From assembly GCA_030998225.1 (NCBI GenBank), contig JAPYXD010000250.1, positions 186,001-250,000 on the forward strand: a DNA stretch of 64,000 bases, given 5' to 3'. The stretch comes from Diplolepis rosae. Its lineage: Eukaryota > Arthropoda > Insecta > Hymenoptera > Diplolepididae. Below are positions 39,301-51,300 of this stretch, in pieces; position 1 is the stretch's first letter; the number at the start of each line of letters is the position of its first letter. Position numbers and translations under genes: made by a program. The notes under the pieces are model-generated. The model worked only from the letters and a program-made list of their open reading frames with translations, was not told where the DNA came from and did not search any database.

Positions 39301-42300
39301 TGCACCAAAGTCACATAAAATAGAATACGTGCCAATGCACACAATTCGGGAAATTGCGAGACTCGCGACAATGCTCGCAGGACTGATCGCGCCTCGGCTT
39401 CGTCTCGGCTACGCCTCGACTACGCCTTGGCTTCGATCTCCTGCGAGCATTGTCGCTCGTCACGCAATAACCCTCATTGTGTGCCTAGACACATAATATA
39501 CTATTATGAAACCGTGGATGTGTCGAAAATTCGTGCAAAGTCCGAATATGTATTGAGTCAGAATTTCTGAAATGGATCACCCAAATTGGATCAAAATTAT
39601 TTTTTGATCGTAAATACATTTTTTCAATAGTATTTCACATTGCTTAAAAATCCGAAGGGATTTTGTAAAAAAAATTTTTTGTCAATTATATTTTGAATTT
39701 GAGTTCAATAAACAACATGTCTGTCTTGTATTTTTACGTACAATGTAATTTAACGCACGTGGGAGAATTTTGTTGTTATGATTTTTTTTTTAGACGAGTT
39801 ATCATTTGTACTCAGTATATTATCAATGTTCATGAAAAAGACAATACTCGAAAACTGATCTTTTACTCTAATTGTGCAGCGTCTTCAATGTTAGGTATTA
39901 TGTTTTTTTAGATTATCAACTCCAATACTTCCAACCCTAAATCTTCGCAATGCGATTTTGGATAAAATGAAAATTGACAATAACATCGAATTACCGTAAA
40001 CCGAAATAATTCTAACCACAAACGAAGTAATGAGAGGTTTTTTTTGACGGCTTGACACCTAATTTACGAATTCTTTTGAAATTGACAGCGAGGCCAACTC
40101 TTTTAAAAGTATTTGAAGATGCTATCTGAGTAGATACGAGTAAAAGATCCGAACGAGATAGAGCTAAAACAATAACACAAACAGAAATTGAATACAATTA
40201 CAACGATAGTGGAACGTCAATCGACCTCAGACCTTTCGCAAGAATTAGTGAAATTCAATCCAACAACTCCCGCAATCCAAGATAGTTTTAGGGGATTTAA
40301 GGGGGGATTCTGCTATAATCGATGAAAATCTTTGTTTAACTTTGTGCGTGGATAGGAAAAAAACCATTGATGTTATAAACACAAAAATTTAAACACATTT
40401 ACAGCTTTATTTATAAAAGTAAACAATAAAAGAATTTGGTGCAAAATTTGTGTTTAAACATCATATTTAATCATGCAATGTAGGGCCTGCCTTCGGCGCA
40501 GAGGCAAACGGTGTAACAAACAGACCCTCAGGAGATGGTTCTATAACAAAAACGTGTCAATAAATTAGTTTCATAATTGCATTAATTCGTCCTTCACGTT
40601 TTTGGTTTTTGCATAAAAAATTCTTTTCCAAATTATAGCGTGAAAATTAAAAAAGTCGATTTTGCGCAAACTATTTTTGGCAAAGAAAGTATAGAAATAA
40701 ATTTTGTTTTAAAATCTCTTCTTGAAGGACTAGAGAATATTATTATCTATAGCTGAAAAAAAAATTTATGGAAATCAGATGAGTAGTTTTCCTGCAACTT
40801 GTCACACCGTTTTAAAAACATGGTTTTCGGGAAATCGCGTTCAAAGTTGTGCTTTCAAAAAATGTGTTTTTTTTCTACTTACTCTAGAAAAAAGTCAATC
40901 GGCAATGCCAGGTGCGTACAACAGGCCCTCTGTTTCTTCATGAAGCTGGTCTTTTTCAATTCTCTGCACACGAGCGATGGTTCGGGCTTCTTTAAACTCT
41001 ACGGCCGTTGTGCGCGCCTACCGGCTCAACCGCTGTTGGTCGTGACGGTTGGCAGTTAGCTTGCACGTAGGGCCAATATCTTACTGAGACAACTATGTAT
41101 AAACCCATTCACACATAGAACCAGCAAAAAACACATTTCAATGCAAAAATGTGACGTGTTACGGCTCGTTTTCATATTTCCCGACGAATTCGACTTGGTT
41201 ATCGATCTCGCGGTGGAAGGAACTTCCGAGTTCATCCGCGTCGAAAACGGGCTACGCGCAGCGCGCAACAAACCGATTCGTCAGTCCCTCAGTTTTCGGA
41301 ATTTCAATTTAAGATTTTACAGAAATACTTTCAAATATTTAAAGAATCCATTCTTGCAAAAAAAAGTGAAGGATTGTTTAAGCCGATTACAGCAGAATTC
41401 CCCCTCAAATTTGTTTGCATTCGATTCATGACAAAAGTAAAAGCAAAGCAACAACCCTCTCGCGAATACTACCCCGAATCCAAGTCAGATATGAGTCCTT
41501 TCCTGAGTACTGTCTCACATCTGTCGAGTTCTGTTTCGAACCTTAATCTGACTTTTGGTCTCTCGGAAAGCCCTCTCCCTCTCCATTCCTCTGTTGTTGC
41601 TGAAACTCCTTCTCTATTGGCATTCTCGAGTGCATCACATGCATCAGTACTTACTAAAACTCTAACAATCCTAAGCTCTCAAAGTAATTGTAAATCTAAC
41701 CTCAAAAACTCTCATCAATTTATAAATACTATTAATAATCATCGAATACAAAAATATTTATCACCTCAACGACATTAAATCTCTCAAGCGGCGCAAAAAC
41801 CTGATTATGAAGCTACTTGATACTAGTCATCTGAACTCCGATTTATACGAACGCTTGAGCAATTTACTTGATGTAACAGCTGACATCTTTCATCTACCAG
41901 ACCAATCCTTACCAGGAATCGCTACGTAGCCGAACACAAAATTAAACTTTAGGACAGTGTATCAGTAAATGTAAGGCAATATCCTATACCAGAAAAATTA
42001 CACGACGTAGTATGGGAACAAGTTAATCAACTCATTGAAGCTCAAATAGTCAAACCAAGTGACAGCCCATAAAACAGGTCTATTTGAGTTCTACCCAAAA
42101 AAGATAATTCACGTGGCAATAAACAGTGGCGTGTCGTTGTCGGCTCCCGTAAATTAAATGATAACCGATTCCTTTACTTATCCAATACTTTATATTACAC
42201 ATATTTTGGAACAACTAGGGGATGAAAATAATTTCTGTTATTAAAATGACTTCAGGCTTCCATCGAATTCCCCTCTGAAAAGAAGACAGGGTAAAAAACG

Positions 42301-45300
42301 GCTATCTCTACAACATTTGATCATTTTCAATTTCTTCAAATGCCCCCTCCACGTTCCAAGATCAATTCAATGGAGTGGTTGAATAGCAAAAAGGGAATTT
42401 CACTTTTTTTGGTGATTTAATTATTTCGGGTTAAAATCTAGAACGACACGACCAAGAATTTATAGAATTTTCTGAAAGGCTAAGAGAAGCAGGTATAAGA
42501 CTCAATCCTGTCAAGTGCCACTTCTATAAAAAAAACTGTTTGTTTCTTTAGTCATTTGGGAAAAGCCGAGGGCATTAAACCTGACCCAAAAACGGTTTAT
42601 GCTGTACAAAATTTTCCCACTCCTAGAGGACCCAAGAACGTTAGGGAATTATTAGACCTTTGCGGCTACTAGTGTTTATTCATTTACAGCTGCTCTAAAA
42701 CAGCTAAACTATTGACAAATCTTTTTATAAATAATATTCCGTTCATTTGGGATCCGTCTCGAAATCAAGCCTTCATGCAACTAAAGAAAATTCTTGTCTC
42801 AGAAGCAGTTCTGCAACACCCGGATTTTTTTCAGCCATTTTTTATTACAACAGGTGCATCAAACTTTGCCATTGAAGTTGTTTTTTTTCAAAAGTATAAA
42901 GGATCAGACCTACCGATTGCCGATGCCAGTAGATTGTTGAAATCATCTTGAATCAATTATAGTACCATCGAAAAGGAAGTTTCAGCCATGACCTTCTGTG
43001 CTATGAAATTCAATTATTGCATTTACGGTCGACATTTCACAATCATTACTGACCACCAACCTTAGTCTCGCTAAAAAACGTCAAACACTGCTCCTTCAGG
43101 TTGAAACGTTGGCATTTTAAATTGAAGGGATCTCATGACTTTGCCATCGAATACAAATCTGGTAAAAGTAACTACGTTGCTGTCGCTCTTTTTTGGAAGT
43201 CTCGAATAAATGATCATGAATCTCAAACTGCTCTCGTTATTCGGAAACACAATGATTCATCGTTGGTTGACGAATTACAGCTTTCATTGCTCGTACATCT
43301 CCCAGACCGCATAAATTCAAGAATGTATGTTTCAATAGAGGTCATTTTCTAGCTGTACGCAATGATGATGGCAGTTTATATACCTGCCAAACGATGCAGG
43401 ATGTTCACAAAAAAAGTAAATGCATACACATACGTTAGCTTATACAAGATCTGTCAGACCAGACCCACTTCAATACAGACACACACACACACACAGTAAA
43501 TTCACACACTGACACCGGCAGACGAGATCTATTGTTTTATATTCATTCACATTTACACATACACACCGACTTAATATTTCTTTATTGTATTTTTAACTTT
43601 CTTTGAATAAATTTTGTAAATTATAATATTAAATATCCGTTTCCGAAATTATTTCATCACCTACTCCCCCACGACTACCGAACCCTGGCTGACTGAAGTG
43701 TCTGGCAACCAGGGGGAAAGTAGGGATGTTACAGAATCATTCCTTCAAGAATTCATTGACTTTACGTAGAAATCATATGACGCACGGCCTGTGTCTACTA
43801 AACAACCTTTTATAAGCTTCAATCAACCAGTTGATATCGACCAACCTATTTTATTCCTAACGAATAGAAAATAAATTTCTTTTTTATAGTTACAAATACA
43901 ATATTTCATTTAAAACGTATTAATGTACTAAACGCTAAAAAGGTAGAGCGTTATCTTACTAACGCGACTTTTGGAAGCATCTGAAATTCAGCCCTGCTTA
44001 AAAAACCGTTAGAACCCGATAGAACCCTGTTAGAGCATGGGTTTCTACCTGGGTGTAAACGGACTATCGGGTTCCTTACGGGTTGGGACCAGGTTGTACC
44101 CGAACTTAAGGAGGATTCAAAATGGTTCAAAAAATGTTGTGCCAATCAGGTTCTAAATGGGTGTAAGGTAGGTTCTAAGAAGGACTTCAAAGGGTTTTAT
44201 CTGGGTTTTATGCAGGACCTGAAATTGTTCCGCGTATATGGTCTTAAACGGGTGTTAAGCAGGTCGTATCCAGCCCTAAGAAGGGTTTTGTGTGTCCATA
44301 ACAGGGTTCTATAGGGAACGAAACATTGTTACCGCTAGGCCATTTTAGACACGCAGAACGCACTTGACCAAATTTGTCAATCTATGTCCCCGCTATAACC
44401 CGTTTAGATCCTGTTAGACGCCCATACCTTTACGATTAAATTTTGTAAGTAAATACAATTATAAGATATCTTCAGTATTGCTTTCTGCAACAAAACATAT
44501 AGAACTTTGAAATATAATGGCACTTAATACTGTTAGCTTATCAAATATTTGCTATTATATTCAGGAGTCATTTTAATTTCTTATAGTTGCTAAAATATCT
44601 AGGAAAGAAATTTATATTCGTGCATTCTTTCCTACTCAAATAACACTTTTTACAAAAGTTTGGCATTTTTTTCGAACCGAAATTTTCATTTTTCTCTGTG
44701 TACGACTTGAAAATTTAATAGACGTTATGTGAAAACTCTATCTACGAAATTGTGTGATTGTATTTTTTAAATCCCCCAAATATTAAAAATGAGAGAATTT
44801 GTGTTTATTGTTCTAAAAAACTATTTCGTTGATTTCGAAATTTTGGCCATTACCTACATAATCGGAGGATCATTAGTCGCGTATCAAATAGGATACGTTG
44901 CCGACAGGTGTCTTCGTAGACAATTTCTAACTCTTATATCCCAATAAATGCAAATTAAATTCAAATTTAAAGAATTTGAAATACTTCTGTGGAAAACAAG
45001 ACGCTTTCGACGAAAGAACTGGGCTCGAATCCCAGCGTAGTCGGAAGCGTTTTTTTTCCACAGAAACATTTCAAGTTCTAAAAAACATTTGAAATTTTGC
45101 TTATTATTTTTTGACCGGGAAACGCGAAAATCATAATTGATTAATATTGTTATGAATTTTAACTATGTATCCATTGAATTCTACGCAGTATTTTGAATGT
45201 ATTTTTCTTGATGATAACATTGAAGAAAAGGCGAAACATTGGCTCGTAAAATCAACAAATAGGAGAGGCCGAAGAGATTCGTAAAAAAAACCTTAATTGT

Positions 45301-48300
45301 TTTTTTCTGCAACTAATAACACAAAAAATCAACAGGCTATACCTCGTCGTCGATAGCGTGATTCCTTTCCTCTTGAAATTTTACAAATCGACTTATTGCT
45401 TCATGAAGAAGAGGTACGTAAGCTAGTAATGCGGTATGTAAGCCATATCTTACTGCCAAGCATGCAAACGTGATATTATTGACCAAAGCCGATCTTAAAT
45501 CAGTAAGATCCCCAGGACTCAATTCACCACAGAAATCGTATATGTACACTGTGATAAAAAAATCTAGAAATGGAAAATTTTGAAAATTTTATTCCGATAA
45601 GATGATAAGGAATCGTGATCAAATTGTTTAAGACTGACTACTTACCCAATACTGCATCGCCTAAAAATTCCAACCTTTGATAACACGGCGTTGTTCCATT
45701 ATCAGAATATGAAGGATGCGAAAACGCCTGAAATGTGGTTGAAAATATTATTTTATCTTCGCAATACATTCTGTCAAAAAAGTACCGGGAATTGGTCAAG
45801 AAAACACAAACTATTTACTATTCATCCAAATTTATTTTATCGCCTTCAAAGTAGACCCCTCCCGAAATAATACACTTATGCCAACGAATAATCCATTCAT
45901 CAAAACACTTTTTAAATACATTTTCCGGAATCGACTTCAGTTTTCGTCACGAATTCTCTTCTATGTCTTCTATTGACTGAAAAAAGGTGCCTCGAAGTGG
46001 TAATTTAGGTTTTGAAAAGAGAAAAAAGTCGGCTGGAGCCATATTAGGTAAATATGGTTTTGAATAAAATTCAGGTCTTTCGGAACTAGTCGAGCAATAA
46101 AGCGTTTCTTGTCCAAACAATCGTTTAAAATGGTACGAATTGATTCGTGAAATACAGAAAGTTCAGCGGCTATCTCTCTTAAACTTAAATGACGATTTTC
46201 AGTCACCATTTCCTTCACTTTAGCGATGTTAACTTCAGTTGAAGACATTGATGGCCGACCACATCGAGGCAAATCTTCCACCACATCTCCACCGCTTTTC
46301 AATGCACTGTACCACTCATATGCACGTGTAGACGCACTCATTTGCAATGCAAAATTTGAGACAAATTCTTCTTTCGGTATTCTTATCAATTGGAAAAATC
46401 GCGAAACACACTTAAGACAAACTGAAAACATCGAGCATTGTGAACAAAATAAATGATGGGTTGCGCCCGAACTCCACGTCAGAATAGAGGACAGTCGTGT
46501 CAACTCAGCGTCAAAAAGGTTTTTGACAACCTCTTCAAGCGGGCTTTTTGAATGATCAATTCCCGATACTTTTTTGACAGAATGTAAGTTGTGTAATGAT
46601 TTAAAACTTTCATATCATTTTAGTCAACTCTTTTCAAAAGTACAAAATAATGGTTAGTTCAAGAAATTTGTGGCGCAGTCCTTGGCATGTTTGTTTTACG
46701 CGTTGAAAACTGTTATTCAGCAGTTTCAAAAAATTTTGCCGAAAGCTATTTGCTATAAAAATTTGGCGGAGTTCTTTGAGAACTTCTCTATATTGTCACT
46801 ATTTTTGCATGTCTACTTAGTTTTCATGTTTGAATGGCTTGTTAAATGAAGATAATTGAAGACTCATTGAATGCCCTTCACTGAAGGGAAAACATTTGTC
46901 CAGCAAGTATAATCCTTTGTCGGAACTAGCAGCTAATAGGTCGTGCTGACTGATTATCGAAATTCACACCTAACACATATTATTTAACGTGGATCCCAAG
47001 GTAGAGTCAAGCAAGCGCACAGTGGTACAGATTAAGAATTTGCACATTAAATCCCACCAGAGCTTAAAGTTTATAACCACATGCAATTTTTTTGTTCAAA
47101 AAGTATGTTTTGAAAAAACATTTTTTCTTAACATATTTTTAACTCTAGTATGATAGGCATCTTGACGTAATGCCCTTTCGCCAAAGGATCGCTAACCTGT
47201 CTCAAGTCATAGCAAAGCCGTACAATGATTCTCCACGCTGTGCCTCTCGACACGAAGCTCCTCCCATGGGAGGTCACCAGACTCTTTTGACGGGACCTAC
47301 GATTTAAGGTGGAATCCAAACCACCAGAATCTCGGTAAGAGTACTAATTACAACTTTCAGGCAAAATTCGACTTCATTCATCAACATAGTCTCCTTCAAG
47401 AATTATACATTTATTCCAATGCTTTTCTAATATTTCGATGCCTTTGTTGTCGAGCGATTTATCTTTGGCCTCAAAATACGCTTCAGTTTCGGCAATCACT
47501 TCTTCAATGGAGCCAAATCTCTTTCCCTGGAGCATTCTTTTTAGGTCTTCAAACAGGTAGTAGTTGATGGAAACAGATCCGGAGAATACGGTGGATGGGG
47601 AAGCAATTCAAAGTGCAATTCGTGTCATTTTACTATTCTTGCGATCAACTTGTAACACGGTGCATTCTCTTGGTGAAAGAGCACTTTTTTCTTCTTCATT
47701 TGGAGTAGCTTTTTAGCAATTTCTTCCTTCAAACGTACCAATAATTCCATATAATATTCGCCATTTATGATTAACCGATAATGGATAACCGATGAATAAA
47801 ATACCGTGTGCATTCCAAAATACGGAAGCCAAAACCTTACCAGCTGACATTTGCGTTTTTGGTCGCTTTGAACGGTTTTCACCCTTTGCTGTAAACTCAG
47901 CTGACTGACGATTTGACTCTGAAGTGTAGAGATGAATTCATGTTTTATCTTTTGTCACATGCCGCATGAAAAAATCCCTTTTATTACGCTGATTCAGCTC
48001 AAAACAGCGCTGTGAATCGTCGACGCGTTGTTTTTTTCTTATCGATTGTGATCAAACGCGGTACCCATTTCGAACAAAGCTTTTTCATGCTCAAATGTTC
48101 ATGTAAAATAGTGAATACACTGTCTTCTGATATCTTTGAGGTGTAAACTATCTCATGCAACTCCAATTTACGATCGGCTAAAACCATTTTGTAGACTTTT
48201 TTTTATGTTTTCTGAAACAACTGCCGAATTTGGATGACCAGAGTGTTCATCATCATCAATGTTTATATAGCCGTGTTTAAAATCAGTAAACTAATTCTCT

Positions 48301-51300
48301 ACCATTTGTCTCGATGGAGCAGAGTCCGGATAACACTTGTCATGCCATTAATTTGCTTGAACGGTATTTTTTCCCATTAAAAAGCAATACTTTATCAACA
48401 TACAAAATTCAGATTTTTCCATTGTTTTGAAAATTACAAAAATAGCATCACTAAAACCACTGTAACTTGTGAAATAAACGTCAAATTGTCATGGAATTTT
48501 GACACGTATCGTTTGAAGGTTGGTACTTCCTAAAAATCATATGGATTTGCCAATGGTGGAGCCATCTATATTTCACCCTACGAACTTATTGAGTGATGTG
48601 TTATGTAATACTTCTTTTTCTATTTTGTCGTACAGTTTTCTTTGAAAAAACGTCAAATTGCAAAGTTCTGCAGTAGTTGTTTTGTGATTTTCTTTATAAA
48701 CGTTCACAAAGGCGTTCTGCATAGTCTTCTGCATCCATTATTTCTCTACTTAATGTACTCCCGTCAGTGTTTTGCTAAGTTTTGAATTCTATTCTGTCAA
48801 TTCATTGATCTGCGAGAACTGATGTTATGAAGTCTTTAAAAGCACTTGTCATAGGACACGCTGAACATTCATCAAAGTAGCACTCTGGAGTCGGATCACT
48901 AAATACAATTTTCTTTATAACATCATGATGAGTTTTAATAGATTAGGATTCTTTCAAGTTTACGACATCTAGAATAAGTTTCATATTGTCGTGATCGACG
49001 CGAACTCATACCGTATGCGTATCACTAGCTCCACCGAGAACGCAATTTTTGAAAACGCAGTGGGAATTTTGAGAAGCTAATGTCTACTGTTGGGTTCTGG
49101 TTCAACCTTTATCTGCGCTGGGCGATGTTAAAATTCCACTTTCATCTACCAATTTCTTAGCATTTCTAGTTTGATGTTCGGAAGCGCTAAATTCTGTAGT
49201 TAATCGTCTTCGGCCCCAAGATTTGGGAGTAAGGGTTAAAAGCAATAATTTTTTAGAATTTCTAGAAGAATTTTAAAATTTTTCTTTTATTTGATTAAGA
49301 ACCTCAATTGCTACTTGGTGATATTCATTGGTACAATCTCTTTGTGATCTTCTAAACGTCGATGTTGAAGGAGAAGGAAACGTCTTATCATTTATAGAAT
49401 CATCTATTAAAGTCAAACTGTCAACAGCCTCTACATTTTTATCATTTACTGTATTACTTTGTTTCAGTACGGTATATCTGTCATCGTCCCTTATAACGTC
49501 ATGTTGTTAAATACATACATACAAGCACAGTAGGTGGAATATTTTTTACATTTATTATAAAAAATATCATGTGCATCATGTAAGGAAATAATGTAACTTT
49601 TAAAGAAAGCGCACAACAGTCGGAAAAGCATAAAGACAATGCTCACTGTTTTTTCGACCAAGAAGGTATTATTCCCAACGAATATTCTCCAGGAGGTTAG
49701 GCAGTAAACAAGTATAATTATCTATTAGGTTTAAAACGCATTCATGGCGCAGTGGGAAGAAAGTGACCAGAGTTGTAGAAAAGTGAAAACTGGGTACTTT
49801 ATCACGACAATGCACCTGCTCATTCATCGCAACTTATCCCGAATTTTCTAATGAAACATGGCACTGCTTAGCTTTATCAGTCCCTCTGCGGTCCTAACCT
49901 GGCTTGTTGTGACCCTTGGCTGTTCTCCATACTGAAATATCCACTATAGGAAAAAATAAATCACGACGTAGAGGAAATAAAACAAAATTTAAACTCAATC
50001 CATTCAAATTCAGGATTGCAACGGTTTGACAATTGATATGATTCATACCCATGCCACAAAACTTCCATTTTGACTTTAACTCAAAATAATTAACTATATG
50101 ATTCAGATCTAATTACTCATATTTCAGGGGCCAAAGGTATGCAGGTATACGGTTTTTTCATTTTTTTGATCATGAGCTACCCTTTCGATCATGGCGGAAT
50201 AAATATATTTTATTTATCGAACCCTGAGTATGTTCCAGGAAAACCTTGTGACGATTTACGCTCGGGCGGTATTCACACGAGTCACATTGCCATCATGTCG
50301 CTCGAGGTACACACCATGTTTTATATCCAAATTGGTGGAAAAAGTCGCATTGCGTGCGACCGCGTAGTTAGCCCCGTGCAGTCAAGTGTCGTTCGGTATG
50401 AGAATTTTGCCCGTTGAAGCGGGCGGCATGAACATTTCCCCCGATTGCGTCGCCGAGGCGCAATTGGCTGCATGTCCCTCTACGCGCAAGCATGCAATGC
50501 GACTTTTTCCGCCCGCTGGGACACAAATAATTTTTTATAACACATTCATTGAACATTTGACTTTTTATGCCTATGGCGCGGGTCGAAAGTTGCATTTCCA
50601 AACCTAGATAAGACAGTTCTAATCTACTCCTGAACATCAATCTACCTTATATACGTCATATCTATTGTGTATTCAATGTGTATAAGAAATAGCAATTCTA
50701 ATGAGAAACACACACTCTAAAGGCATTTCAAGTCAAATGTTTAATAGATATGTTATGAAAAATAGTATGCGCAACTCGGGGAGAGGCAAAATCGATTGCT
50801 CAAATAAAGTCTACGTACTTGTTTCCTTGCTGAAATATTTGAAAGAAAATAAATTATTTTAATTATATAATTTATTAGAAAGTTACAGGAAATCACTCAT
50901 TCCTGACTCGACTTTTACGATGATATAAAAGTTTGAAACGTCTCATACCCAAACTAGTGAGGAATTGTTAGACGAAATATTACCCTTCTTCCAATGTTTC
51001 GGAAATCATATTTATATTCAATCATCATTCATTCATTAAATCATCATTATATTGACGCAAAATTCACAGAATTTTAATTCATTTTGTTATTTTGACATAG
51101 GGTCAGATGCTTTTTATTTTTACATTTAAAAATTATCAATGGCAGATATGAATAAACAGATACAAAAAAATATGGGGGCTCTCTTCTGTGCCATAAATTG
51201 GAAGATTAATTCAAAATTACATCAAAGATTAAAATATAGGAGATTATTAAAATCATGAAAATCAAAAACTTATCTCATAGATTGCAAATCAAAATGAAGC

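Noticed and set aside
45001..45050. Possible tRNA gene
   Set aside because: Only the T-arm-like stem is present. No acceptor stem or D/anticodon arms can be formed; the outer pairing is a simple palindrome.
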